Positions 1-10,511 of a stretch of DNA of 64,000 bases are shown here, piece after piece. Location of the stretch: contig OZ023197.1 of assembly GCA_963995505.1 (NCBI GenBank), positions 7,119,827-7,183,826 of the forward strand, read 5' to 3'. Made by a program: the position numbers and the translations under genes. Every line of letters begins with the position of its first letter. Positions within the stretch are counted from its first letter, which is position 1. The notes under the pieces were generated by a model, which had not been told where the DNA came from, ran no database searches, and was given only the letters and a program-made list of their open reading frames with translations. This DNA comes from Hypericum androsaemum (taxonomy: Eukaryota; Streptophyta; Magnoliopsida; Malpighiales; Hypericaceae).

Positions 1-77
1 CACACGCACTAGGTGATAGCGTTCACTCTTGATCAATATGGGAATTGACCTGATCGTATTCAGGCTCTGATACCACT
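1..77 (-). mobile_element. Family D retrotransposon, leader end with PBS
   Basis: This is the inner side of a minus-strand LTR element whose body lies left of the window. The reverse complement of an initiator-Met tRNA primer binding site (gctctgatacca) sits at 64-75, two bases from the LTR that follows. Nothing here looks coding. The family cannot be assigned to Copia or Gypsy from this short piece. Confidence 0.7.
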
Positions 78-528
78 TGACGTAGCACGACGAAAGGAAG
101 TGATAAACGAGTTGGATTGAACGACCAATCGTGCAACGAACAGTTTAATCCTTTGGCTTTGATCCTCCCGAATCAAGCAAAGGTGTGTTTTCCGAAGGAA
201 ACAGCCAATAAGAGGGCCAATCTTTCAATACATTTGCAAATCCATGCAAATTAGGAGAGCACGGTTAGTTTTGTGGGATTCAAATCCTCTCTTCGTCTGT
301 CCGTTTATTTCCTTCCAAGCGAGTACAAATAGGGGCGTGATTTCAGGCGGCATTAAGGCAATATTAACCACGCACCTTCTCACCTTTCAGCCAGCCGTTC
401 CATCAACTTTAACCGCCTAATAATGACTTTCGCTTGCCTTATTACATTCGCAAATTAAACACAAGTAATTAACACTAGTTCAGACAGCTTTAATGAGGAT
501 TGATGAGAAACTAGGATGTCCTACGTCA
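78..528 (-). mobile_element. Family D 5' LTR (451 bp), reverse orientation
   Basis: The segment starts TGACGTAG and ends CTACGTCA, a perfect 8-bp terminal inverted repeat with the canonical TG...CA ends. It lies two bases from a tRNA-iMet PBS on its inner side, which fixes it as the 5' LTR of a minus-strand element. Its sequence is unlike the A, B and C LTRs in this window. It ends against an inverted family A LTR fragment, so D probably inserted into that LTR. The five flanking bases on the right are GAACT; the matching copy would lie outside the window. No ORF of note. Confidence 0.75.
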
Positions 529-730
529 GAACTAAGGTGCGAAATTGGACCTTAACCCGCAGCAAGAGCTTCTGAACCTTGACCTAAGGTCGTATCATGC
601 CACGAGCGGGGATGGATGATCCGCTTGATAAGTGAAAGATAAATTCTAGCCAAGACGACTCACCAGCCTAAGCAAGAACAAACGAGTATCTAAACTCACA
701 ATTAGCCAATGCTAAGTAATTCTCCGAATC
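529..730 (-). mobile_element. Family A LTR fragment, inverted
   Basis: This is the reverse complement of the 3' half of the family A LTR, matching about 38410-38612 (including the cluster that reads CTAAGTAATTCTCCGAAT here). It is cut on the left by the family D LTR and on the right by the truncated C0 LTR. It shows that an A-type element stood here before D inserted. Confidence 0.85.
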
Positions 731-1446
731 ACTTCAAGTCACAACTTTGTGGGCTAATTTCCAAGCATACTTTGGAGAGTTGGGCTCAAGCAAATTTATT
801 AAAGTCCATGGACCAAGAGCCACGAAATTCAGCCAAGTTTATGACCTTAATACAAGTTCTAGAAGGTCCTTTCAGCAGCAAAGATCTTGAAGATTTATTC
901 TCTCTGATTTGGGCATTCTATTTAGGAAGTTTATTTCAGCCATTAGTTTTGATTAGGAAGTTATATTCCAACAACTCTTGGCTTATTTAGCTTGTTTGTC
1001 ACGTTTGTAGCCTTCCTAAAAGGCAGAGATTTGTTTCCTTTTTAGTTTCCCTTTCCAGCCAGATTTTTAGGAGTTGTTTGATTTGGAATCTCTTTGTAAT
1101 ATTGAGCCTATTTATAGAGGCTTATGCAATGAGAAAAGTAGACCATTATTGATTGAAAAACGTGGGCTTTTCTCTCTTCGTTCTTCGGAACTGTTCGAAC
1201 ACAACGGAGGGATTCCGTCGAGTTCACTATCGACTTATCAAGCGGATCTTCATCACCGTTTGTGGCGTCTTCGACATATCAAGGTTCTTTGTTTCAACTC
1301 AAGCAGCGGGTCGCGGTCTTAATACCAAGGTTCTTGTTTGGTTGTGAGCATCGGGTCGAGATCTCCATCACGAACTGATCTAGAACGATCTGGGATTTCA
1401 CGCTTTGTGGCCAGGTCTCGTCGCATCGTTGGCGGGGTTCGTATCA
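731..1446 (+). repeat. C0 5' LTR, truncated at its start
   Basis: It aligns with 2644-3359 throughout and ends TTCGTATCA just before the PBS. About 75 bp including the TG end are missing, replaced by the inverted A LTR fragment. Confidence 0.85.
1109..1116 (+). promoter_or_regulatory. Putative TATA box of C0 5' LTR
   Basis: TATTTATA followed by GAGGC occupies the place where the A and B LTRs carry TATATAAA/G followed by GAGG. The inference rests on position and similarity. Confidence 0.45.
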
Positions 1447-1660
1447 TTTGGTATCAAAAGCCACGGCTTGCTACTATCTATCTTTACCTTTCCTTTTTGT
1501 TGGTCTAGTATCCAATTCATTTTTTTATAAGTAGTTTGATTCGTTTGTGTTTCGAGCAATCAGATTCGTGACTTAGTTATTCTAGGTTGTGTATTCTGAT
1601 CAAAAGAAAAAAAATCAAAAAAAGAAAAGTTGAAAGTAGAAAAAAGGAGAATCTGCAAGA

Positions 1661-2626
1661 ATGTCTTATAACTACTCAAGAAGATCCGTTGAAGGTGTTG
1701 CACCATTGGTTGGTGATCCACACACGTTTATGGACGCCCTTCTTAGTGGGATGAGGCATATAATGAGAACAGAGGTCAAGAAGCTCAGCGAAAATGTGTG
1801 CAAACAAGAGAGGATACATGATGTTCTTAATGTCTGTAGGGGAAAACAAATTCAACAAAGGAAGATGAGGGTCAGAGATGAGAAAAATTCAGGAGCTGAT
1901 TTTGTTGGAGAAGTCGATGTAAAGAGGGAGAACACCATTGACACTAAGCACGACATTGAGGAGAAGGTATGTAGTTCTTACGATTTGGAGGTTACATCTG
2001 AAGAGATTATTGAAGAAGAGGTTTTGACATGGGAGGAATTTGGTGAATATTCTATTGACTTGTTTGATGGAGAATGTTTTGATGAGCATACCATGTCACT
2101 TCTTTATTTGAGGATTATGTTCAATGAATCAGAAGTTGTCAAAGTTGTTCACATGAACAAGTGCTTAATTCCTATTGACGGTGAACACGAAGAATTTGTT
2201 GTTGCTGTTCAAAAGAAAGAGGTTCAGCCCATATCTTATATGTCTCCAGATTTCTATGTTGAATATGTTGAGCATATTGATTTCTTGGGAGTTTACAAGT
2301 TTGATTATATTGGAGGTTCACCATTGATCAATTTATGGAATAGTTTGAAGATTGGTGAAAGGCTTATTCAAAAAAGTAAGTCTTTAACTTTTGATTTGGA
2401 GATGAATTCAGATTGTTTATGTTCGAAGTACTTATTCTGTTGGAGCGGAAGATATCAAGTACAACCACGACGTTCAAAGACTCAACCTGGTTCCAGTATG
2501 GCTGTTAATTTGTGGCAGCTTGCCATATGTGAGGATTTGAGGACAAATCCCATTCAAGAGGAGGGGAATGATATGAATATTAAGAGCACTCATATGATTA
2601 TTTCAAGTGCCAATCTGACTAAGTGA
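1661..2626 (+). CDS. Family C chimeric gag-like protein (321 aa)
   Basis: This is the only ORF of C0. Residues 1-50 resemble the start of A/B gag: MSY opening, then a helix of the pattern FMDALxxxMRxxMRxExxxL that matches FVEALxxxFQQMMRAExxxL. The middle (about 60-290) is acidic and not recognised. The end, from about residue 285, contains EDLRTNPIQEEGND, which matches the tail of A/B pol just before the 3' LTR. The ORF then runs about 19 codons into the LTR and stops. So it looks like gag start and pol end joined around unrelated or diverged sequence. C1 carries the same ORF at 344 codons; C0 lacks a segment near residues 60-90. Both copies being open suggests recent function or recent amplification. 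There is no CCHC knuckle and no catalytic motif. Function unknown. Confidence 0.65.
   Translation: MSYNYSRRSVEGVAPLVGDPHTFMDALLSGMRHIMRTEVKKLSENVCKQERIHDVLNVCRGKQIQQRKMRVRDEKNSGADFVGEVDVKRENTIDTKHDIEEKVCSSYDLEVTSEEIIEEEVLTWEEFGEYSIDLFDGECFDEHTMSLLYLRIMFNESEVVKVVHMNKCLIPIDGEHEEFVVAVQKKEVQPISYMSPDFYVEYVEHIDFLGVYKFDYIGGSPLINLWNSLKIGERLIQKSKSLTFDLEMNSDCLCSKYLFCWSGRYQVQPRRSKTQPGSSMAVNLWQLAICEDLRTNPIQEEGNDMNIKSTHMIISSANLTK
2556..2568 (+). other. C0 polypurine tract
   Basis: AAGAGGAGGGGAA sits immediately before the 3' LTR terminus TGATATGAAT and is shared with the A and B elements. It would be the plus-strand primer. It overlaps the ORF, where it encodes the EEGN stretch. Confidence 0.8.
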
Positions 2627-3359
2627 GAGAGCACACACAAAGCGCTTCAAGTCATAACTTAATGGGCTAATTTCCAAGCATACTTTGGAGAGTTGGGCTC
2701 AAGCAAATTTATTAAAGTCCATGGACCAAGAGCCACGAAATTCAGCCAAGTTTATGACCTTATTACAAGTTCTAGAAAGTCCTTTCAGCAGCAAAGATCT
2801 TGAAGATTCATTCTCTCTGATTTGGGCATTCTATTTAGGAAGTTTATTTCAGCCATTAGTTTTGATTAGGAAGTTATATTCCAACAACTCTTGGCTTATT
2901 TAGCTTGTTTGTCACGTTTGTAGCCTTCCTAAAAGGCAGAGATTTGTTTCCTTTTTAGTTTCCCTTTCCAGCCAGATTTTTAGGAGTTGTTTGATTTGGA
3001 ATCTCTTTGTAATATTGAGCCTATTTATAGAGGCTTATGCAATGAGAAAAGGAGACCATTATTGATTGAAAAACGTGGGCTTTGCTCTATTGGTTCTTCG
3101 GAACAGTTCGAACACAACAGAGGGATTCCGTCGAGTTCACCATCGACTTATCAAGCGGTTCTTCATCACCGTTTGTGGCGTCATCGACATATCAAGGTTC
3201 TTTGTTTCAACTCAAGCAGCGGGTCACGGTCTTAAAACCAAGGTTCTTGTTTGGCTGTGAGCATCGGGTCGAGATCTCCATCACGAACTGATCTAGAACG
3301 ATCTGGGATTTCACGCTTTGTGGCCGGGTCTCGTCGCATCGTTGGCGGGGTTCGTATCA
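2569..3359 (+). repeat. C0 3' LTR (791 bp)
   Basis: It begins TGATATGAAT after the polypurine tract and ends TTCGTATCA. The first bases code for the last residues of the C ORF. Its right end abuts array 1 with no spacer. Confidence 0.85.
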
Positions 3360-6300
3360 AAAGGCATGAAAATGCAAGAAAAGTTAAGAAAAGGCATGAA
3401 AAGGCAAGAAAAGGTATGAAAATGCAAGAAAAGGCAAGAAAAGGCATGAAAAGGCAAGAAAAGGAAAGAAAATGCATAAAAAGGCAAGAAAAGGCATGAA
3501 AATGCAAGAAAAGGTATGAAAAGTCATGAAAAGGCAAGAAAAGTCATGAAAAGGTATGAAAAGGCAGGAAAAGTCATGAAAAGGCAAAAAAAGGCATGAA
3601 ATGGCAAGAAAAGGCTTCAAGGCAAAAAAATGCATGAAAAGGTATGAAAAGGCATGAAAAGGCAAGAAAATGCATGAAAAGGCAAAAAATGGCAAGGAAA
3701 GGATAGAAAAGGCATGAAAAGTCAAGAAAAGGCTTGAAAAATCATGAAAAGGCAAGAAAAGTCATGAAAAGGCATGAAAAGGCAAAAAAAGAAAGAAAAG
3801 GCGTGAAAAGGCAAGAAAAGGCAAGAAAAGTCATAAAAAGGCATGAAAAGGCATGAAAAATTGTGAAAAGGCATGAAAAGGCAAGAAAAGTCATGAAAAG
3901 GCATGAAAAGGCATGAAAAGGCAACAAAAGTCATGAAAAGGCATGAAAAGGCAAGAAAAGGCATAAAAAGGCAACAAAAGTCATGAAAAGGCAAGAAAAG
4001 ACATGAAAAGACAAGAAAAGGCAAGAAAAGGCAAGAAAAGTCATGAAAAGGCATGAAAAGTCATGAAAAGGAAAGAAAAGGCATAAAAAGGCACGAAAAG
4101 GCAAGAAAATGCATGAAAAGGGAAGAAAAGACAAGAAAAGACATAAAAAGGCAAGAAAAGGCATGAAAAGGCAAGAAAAATCATGAAAAGGCATGACAAG
4201 GCAAGAAAAGTCATGAAAAGGCAAGAAAAGTCATGAAAAGGCAAGAAAAATCATGAAAAGGCAAGAAAAATCATGAAAAGGAAAGAAAAGTCATGAAAAG
4301 GCAAGAAAAGGCAAGAAAAGGAATAAAAAGGCAAGAAAAGACAAGAAAAGACATGAAAAGGCAAGAAAAGGCATGAAAAGGCAAGAAAAATCATGAAAAG
4401 GCACGAAAAGGCAAGAAAAATCATGAAAAGGCAAGAAAAATCATGAAAAGGCATGAAAAGGCAAGAAAATGCATGAAAAGGCAAGAAAAGTCATGAAAAA
4501 GAATGAAAAGGCATGAAAAGGAAAGAAAAGGCAAGAAAAGGCCTGAAAGAAAAGGCAAAAAAAGGCAAGAAAAGGCATGAAAATGCAAGAAAAGGCAAGA
4601 AAAGGCCTGAAAGAAAAGGCAAAAAAAGGCAAGAAAAGGCATGAAAATGCAAGAAAAGGCAAGAAAAGGCATGAAAAGGCAAGAAAAGGCATGAAAAGGC
4701 AAGAAAAGGCATGAAAATGCATGAAAAGGCATGAAAAGACAAGAAAAGGCATGAAAAGGCATGAAAAGACAAGGAAAGGAAAGAAAAGGCATGAAAAGGC
4801 AAGAAAAGTCATGAAAAGGCATGAAAAAGAAACAAAAGTCATGAAAAGGCAAGAAAAGGCAAGAAAAGGCATGAAAAGGCAAGAAAAGGCATGAAAAGGC
4901 ATGAAAAGGCAAGAAAAGGGAAGAAAAGGCAAGAAAAGGGAAGAAAAGGCATGAAAAGACATGAAAAGACAAAAAAAGGAAAGAAAAGGCATGAAAAGGC
5001 AAGAAAAGGCATGAAAAGGCAAGAAAAGGAAAGAAAAGGCATGAAAAGGAATGAAAAGGCAAGAAAAGTCATGAAAAGGCATGAAAAAGAAAGAAAAGTC
5101 ATGAAAAGGCATGAAAAGGCAAGAAAAGGCATGAAAAGGCAAGAAAATGCAAGAAAAGGCATGAAAAGGCAAGAAAAGGCAAGAAAAGGCATAAAAAGGC
5201 AAGAAAAAGCATGAAAAGGCATGAAAAAGCAAGAAAAGGCATGAAAAGGCATGAAAATGCAATAAAATGCAAGAAAATGCACGAAAAGGCAAGAAAAGGC
5301 ATGAAAAGGCAAGAAAAGTCATGAAAAGTCATGAAAAGGCACGAAAAAGCAAGAAAAGTCAAGAAAAGGCATGAAAAGTCATGAAAAGGCAAGAAAAGTC
5401 AAGAAAAGGCATGAAAAGGCAAGAAAAGGCAAGAAAAGGAAAGAAAAGGCGTGAAAAGGCAAGAAAAGGCATGAAAAGGCAAGAAAAGTCATGAAAAGGC
5501 ATGAAAAGGCAAGAAAAAGCATGAAAAGGCATGAAAAAGCAAGAAAAGGCATGAAAAGGCATGAAAATGCAATAAAATGCAAGAAAATGCACGAAAAGGC
5601 AAGAAAAGGCATGAAAAGGCAAGAAAAGTCATGAAAAGTCATGAAAAGGCATGAAAAGGCAAGAAAAGTCAAGAAAAGGCATGAAAAGTCATGAAAAGGC
5701 AAGAAAAGTCAAGAAAAGGCATGAAAAGGCAAGAAAAGGCAAGAAAAGGAAAGAAAAGGCGTGAAAAGGCAAGAAAAGGCATGAAAAGGCAAGAAAAGTC
5801 ATGAAAAGGCATGAAAAGGCAAGAAAAAGCATGAAAAGTCATGAAAAGGCATGAAAAGGCAAGAAAAGTCATGAAAAGGCATGAAAAGTCATGAAAAGGC
5901 ATGAAAAGGCAAGAAAAGGCATGAAAAGGCAAGAAAAATCATGAAAAGGCATGAAAAGGCAAGAAAAGTCATGAAAAGGCATGAAAATGCAATAAAAGTT
6001 AAGAAAAGGCATGAAAAGGCAAGAAAAGGCATGAAAATGCAAGAAAAGGCATGAAAAGGCAAGAAAAGACATGAAAAGGCGTGAAAAGGTACGAAAAGGC
6101 AAGAAAAGGCATGAAAAGGCGTGAAAAGGCAAGAAAAGGCATGAAAAGGCAAGAAAAGACATGAAAAGACATGAAAAGGCATGAAAAGGCAAGAAAAGAC
6201 ATGACAATGCAAGAAAAGGTATGAAAAGTCATGAAAAGGCAAGAAAAGTCATGAAAAGGCATGAAAAGGCAAGAAAAGGCATGAAATGGCAAGAAAAGGC

Positions 6301-7983
6301 AAGAAAAGGCATGAAATGGCAAGAAAAGGCATGAAAAGGCAAGAAAAGGCATGAAAATGCATGAAAAGGCATGAAAAGACAAGAAAAGGCATGAAAAGAC
6401 AAGAAAAGGAAAGAAAAGGAAAGAAAAGGCATGAAAGGGCATGAAAAGGCAAGAAAAGTCATGAAAAGGCATGAAAAAGAAACAAAAGTCATGAAAAGGC
6501 CAGAAAAGGCAAGAAAAGGCATGAAAAGGCATGAAAAGGCATGAAAACCATGAAAAGGCAAGAAAAGGGAAGAAAAGGCATGAAAAGGCAAGAAAAGGCA
6601 TGAAAAGGCAAGAAAAGGCATGAAAAGGCATGAAAAGACAAGAAAAGGGAAGAAAAGGCATGAAAAGACAAGAAAAGGCATGAAAAGACATGAAAAGACA
6701 AGAAAAGGAAAGAAAAGGCATGAAAAGGAAAGAAAAGGCATGAAAAGGCAAGAAAAGGCATGAAAAGGCATGAAAAAGAAAGAAAAATCATGAAAAGGCA
6801 TGAAAAGGCAAGAAAAGGCATGAATAGGCAAGAAAATGCAAGAAAAGGCAAGAAAAGGCATGAAAAGGCAAGAAAAGGCATAAAAAGGTAAGAAAAAGCA
6901 TGAAAAGGCATGAAAAAGCAAGAAAAGGCATGAAAATGCAATAAAATGCAAGAAAAGGTATGAAAAGGCAAGAAAAGGCATGAAAATGAAAGAAAAGTCA
7001 TGAAAAGGCCTGAAAAGGCAAGAAAAGTTAAGAAAAGGCATGAAAAGGTAAGAAAAGGCAAGAAAAGGAAAGAAAAGGCGTGAAAAGGCAAGAAAAGGCA
7101 TGAAAAGGCAAGAAAAGTCATGAAAAGGCATGAAAAGGCTAGAAAAAGCATGAAAAGTCATGAAAAGGCTTAAAAAGGCACGAAAAGTCATGAAAAGGCA
7201 TGAAAAGGCAAGAAAAATCATGAAAAGGCATGAAAAGTCATGAAAAGGCATGAAAAGGCAAGAAAAGTCATGAAAAGGTATGAAAAGGCATGAAAACGCA
7301 AGAAAAGGCATGAAAATGCAATAAAAGTTAAGAAAAGGCATGAAAAGGCAAGAAAAAGGCATGAAAATGCAATAAAAGTTAAGAAAAGGCATGAAAAGGC
7401 AAGAAAAGGCATGAAAATGCAAGAAAAGGCATGAAAAGGCAAGAAAAGGCATGAAAAGGTGTGAAAAGGAAAGAAAAGGCATGTAAAGGCAAGAAAAGGC
7501 ATGAAAAGGCAAGAAAAGGCATGAAAATGCAAGAAAATGTATGAAAAGTCATGAAAAGGCAAGAAAAGTCATGAAAAGGCATGAAAAGTCAAGAAAAGGC
7601 AAGAACAGGCATGAAAAGGCAAGAAAAGGCAAGAAAAGGCATGAAATGGCAAGAAAAGGCATGAAAAGGCAAAAAAAATGCATGAAAAGGTATGAAAAGG
7701 CAAGAAAAGGCAAGAAAATGCATGAAAAGGCATGAAATGATAAGGAAAGGCAAGAAAAGGCAAGAAAAGACATGAAAAGTCAAGAAAAGGCTAGAAAAGG
7801 CATGAAAAGGCATGAAAAGTCAAGAAAAGGCTAGAAAAGGCATGAAAAGGCATAAAAAGGCAAGAAATGGCATGAAAATGCATGAAAAGGCAAGAAAAGT
7901 CATGAAAAGGCATGAAAAGGAAAGAAAAGGCGTGAAAAGGCAAGAAAAGGCATGAAATGGCAAGAAAAGTCAAGAAAAGGCAT
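3360..7983 (+). repeat. Minisatellite array 1, 10-bp unit AAAAGG-CAAG/CATG
   Basis: About 4.6 kb of head-to-tail 10-bp units. The core AAAAGG is nearly invariant; the last four bases alternate between CAAG and CATG, with rarer variants GTCATG, AAAG, GTAT, CGTG and TGCA. Units are mostly exactly 10 bp, with a few 1-bp slips (for example near 6548 and 7352). A roughly 310-bp higher-order repeat lies at 5201-5830. No gene is present. Long antisense ORFs are by-products of a stop-poor 10-bp unit. Confidence 0.98.
5201..5830 (+). repeat. 310-bp higher-order repeat in array 1
   Basis: Units 5201-5510 recur in the same order at 5511-5820, including the rare run GAAAATGCAATAAAATGC (5235 and 5545) and the pair GGAAAG...GGCGTG (about 5440 and 5750). 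A third copy starts at 5821 and diverges at once. A more distant relative lies near 6891-7160. This points to unequal exchange or replication slippage over tens of units. Confidence 0.85.
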
Positions 7984-9070
7984 GAATTTTCCTGTCAGGG
8001 CCTCCACAAATACCTTAAGACCAACATCAGCCAACGTACCCTCTTTTTCTCTTTGATCTTCGCAAGACAGATCTGGCTGCAAGAAAATTTCGTTAGTAAA
8101 AAAAATAGATGGCCTCACAAGTTCACTCCCTTACGTGTTTACTCTCAATGTAAGTTGCACTCAAGTTCACTCGTGTTTGCACTCAATTATTTGGCTTTTC
8201 TCTCTAATTGCACTCAAAGACTCTTGCCTTTTTCCTCTCGTGAGACCCTATATGTTCTTACTTAGCTAACAAGGCTTTGCTTGAACTACACGGATCACTA
8301 TCAAAGGTAGTTCCTTGTTTTCTTGCGCTCCACGTAGACTAATTCGGGCTGACTTCCCCTTGTTTTTTGTCCGCCTATCTGTTTTGCTTCTTGCTTCCTC
8401 TTTTGTTTCTCTTGCATTCTTCTTGCTTCCTCTTTTCTTGCGTTTCCTCAAGCTTCCTAATTCGTCTTGTTCTTGCAATTTCCTATTTAGTCTTGCTTCT
8501 TCTTTTGTTTTCCGTTTCTTTTCTTTTTTTTCTTTTGATCAGAATACACAACCTAGAATAACTAAGTCACGAATCTGATTGCTCGAAACACAAACGAATC
8601 AAACTACTTATGAAAAACGAATTGGATACTAGACCAACAAAAAGGAAAGGTAAAGATAGATAGTAGCAAGCCGTGGCTCTGATACCAAATGATATGAACC
8701 TCGGCAGGAGATTCACAACGGACTGTGCTACTTTGGATGGAATAGACCGCAACCCACGAACTCGAGCCTTGCAAGAACCTTGGTTTGGAAGAACCGCAAC
8801 CCGAGCAATGGAATTCCGTGAACCTTTGGTCCAAGTCGAATCACGCCACAAACGATGATGGAGGAATCGTTTGATAAGTGAAAGATTCGCTCAAGCTAAG
8901 CAATCCAGCAATTAGCAAGAACACGCAAGAAGTTTCTAACTCACAAAATTATCAATCTCAAAAGTTGTGTACGTTTTATTGCTAGGAGACCTCCTTATAT
9001 AGGCTCCAAAGTACCAAGGTATTCCAAAACAAGCTAACTCCTTAAAAGGAGCTCAAAGGCTGGCCAAAAC
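7984..9070 (-). mobile_element. Inverted 5' end of a family B element
   Basis: On the minus strand this reads: partial B LTR (9070 down to 8690, its last 381 bp), PBS (around 8675-8687), leader, then the first 30 or so codons of gag, cut at 7984 where array 1 begins. The gag start is damaged: the bases that form the ATG in B1 and B2 are altered by an insertion, so this copy could not start normally. The leader keeps the 10-mer CTTGCCTTTT (8223-8232), which is the satellite unit on the other strand. The LTR piece stops at 9070, head-to-head with the intact B1 LTR. Confidence 0.88.
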
Positions 9071-9861
9071 TGATGTGAGCACACCTACGAACACACGTAC
9101 ATTCAAGCCACAAGACTCACGGCAAGTGCACGTACCAATTGGACCGGTGACACGAGCAAGAGCCAAAAAGTTTCAGGCCGAATTTAATGGATTAATGCAA
9201 GAAGTCTGGGCTCAAGATGGTGCGTACAAGTGCAAGGACGTGCATGAGGCCCATGCAAAGCCCATGCACGTGATAGAGGCTATTTTGGAAGCTTGACATG
9301 CACGTAAGCTTCTAGATGCATGCGCACATGGAGAATCAAGAAGAATCAGCCTATTTAGTCCGTGCATCTACTTGTTTTGGACGTGCACCTATTAGTTATT
9401 CTATTAGATATTATTTGCTTATATTATTCCTTATTTAGTTGAATAAATTCGGCCAGAATCTCCTTAGATTAGGAAAGAGAGTTTTGGCCAGCCTTTGAAC
9501 TCCTTTTAAGGAGTTAGCTTGTTTAGGAATACTTTGGTACTTTGGAGCCTATATAAGGAGGTCTCCTAGCAATAAAAACGTACACAACTTTGAGATTGAT
9601 AATTTTGTGAGTTAGATACTCCTTGCGTGTTCTTGCTAATTGCTGGATTGCTTAGCTTGAGCGAATCTTTCACTTATCAAACGATTCCTCCATCATCGTT
9701 TGTGGCGTGATTCGACTTGGACCAAAGGTTCACGAAATTCCATTGCTCGGGTTGCGGTTCTTCCAAACCAAGGTTCTTGCAAGGCTCGAGTTCGTGGGTT
9801 GCGGTCTGTTCCATTTAAAGTAGCACGGTCCGTTGTGAATCTCCTGCCGAGGTTCATATCA
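9071..9861 (+). repeat. B1 5' LTR (791 bp)
   Basis: It starts TGATGTGAG and ends TTCATATCA, imperfect inverted ends, followed by the PBS. It begins head-to-head against an inverted B LTR fragment. Its first 230 bp contain the copy of the pol C-terminal coding tail. Confidence 0.92.
9550..9557 (+). promoter_or_regulatory. B1 LTR TATA box
   Basis: TATATAAG within GGAGCCTATATAAGGAGG, followed 14 bases later by AATAAA (9571-9576). This is the usual TATA/poly(A) layout at the U3/R boundary of a plant LTR. Confidence 0.7.
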
Positions 9862-9863
9862 TT

Positions 9864-9875
9864 TGGTATCAGAGC
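9864..9875 (+). other. B1 primer binding site (tRNA-iMet)
   Basis: TGGTATCAGAGC lies two bases inside the 5' LTR and is complementary to the 3' end of plant initiator Met tRNA. Confidence 0.88.
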
Positions 9876-10320
9876 CACGGCTTGCTACTATCTATCTTTA
9901 CCTTTCCTTTTTGTTGGTCTAGTATCCAATTCGTTTTTTTATAAGTAGTTTGATTCGTTTGTGTTTCGAGCAATCAGATTCGTGACTTAGTTATTCTAGG
10001 TTGTGTATTCTGATCAAAAGAAAAAAAAAGAAAAAAAAGAAAAGAAAAAGAAAACAAAAGAAGAAGCAAGACAAAATAGGAAATTGCAAGACTAAGGTGG
10101 AGCAAGGCGAATTGGGAAGCTTGCGGATTAAAGAGGAAACACAAGAAAAGAGGAAGCAAGAAGAACGCAAGAGAAACAAAAGAGGAAGCAAGAAGCAAGT
10201 CCAATAGGCGGACAGAAAACAAGAGGAAGTCAGTCCGAATAAATCTACGTGCAATGCAAGAAGACAAGGAACTACCTTTGATAGTGATCCGTGTAGTTCA
10301 AGCAAAGCCTTGTTAGCTTA

Positions 10321-10507
10321 GTAAGAACGTACAAGAGTATCACGAGAGGAAAAAGGCAAGAGTTTGTGAGTGCATTAGAGAGAAAAGCCAAATAATTGAG
10401 TGCAAACACGAGTGACCTGGAGTGCAACTTACATTGAGAGTAAACACGTAAGGGAGTGAACTTGTGAGGCCATCAATTTTTTTTTTACTAACGAAATTTT
10501 CTTGCAG
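10321..10507 (+). other. Putative leader intron of B1
   Basis: GTAAGAAC at 10321, TACTAAC at 10486-10492 and a pyrimidine run ending TTGCAG at 10507 form a textbook donor, branch point and acceptor. The acceptor is four bases before the gag ATG. Equivalent segments exist in A (39162-39346) and B2 (51270-51455). Splicing is inferred, not shown. Confidence 0.4.
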
Positions 10508-10511
10508 CAAG

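Larger units (their letters stand above)
731..3359 (+). mobile_element. C0: non-autonomous LTR retrotransposon
   Basis: The 5' LTR is 731-1446 and lacks about 75 bp at its start. The 3' LTR is 2569-3359 (791 bp, TGATATGAAT...TTCGTATCA). A PBS (TGGTATCAAAAGC, slightly degenerate for tRNA-iMet) is at 1449-1461, and a polypurine tract AAGAGGAGGGGAA is at 2556-2568 directly before the 3' LTR. The interior is only about 1.1 kb and holds one ORF, with no protease, RT or integrase. I count roughly twenty differences between the two LTRs, so this copy is older than C1. The right LTR end meets minisatellite array 1 exactly. The element must depend on enzymes supplied in trans, most likely from A/B-type elements with matching PBS and PPT (inference). 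Confidence 0.85.

Noticed and set aside
3361..3499. Plus-strand Lys/Glu/Arg-rich ORFs (KRHEKARKG pattern) in the arrays
   Set aside because: Translation of the same repeat on the purine strand; short because CATGA units supply TGA.
3360..7983. CRISPR array
   Set aside because: There are no unique spacers, the unit is 10 bp, and the surroundings are plant retrotransposons.
8315..8578. Ser/Phe/Leu-rich ORFs in the inverted B leader (also 9974-10305, 50949-51254)
   Set aside because: These are antisense readings of the purine-rich untranslated leader, present in all copies, with no conserved start.
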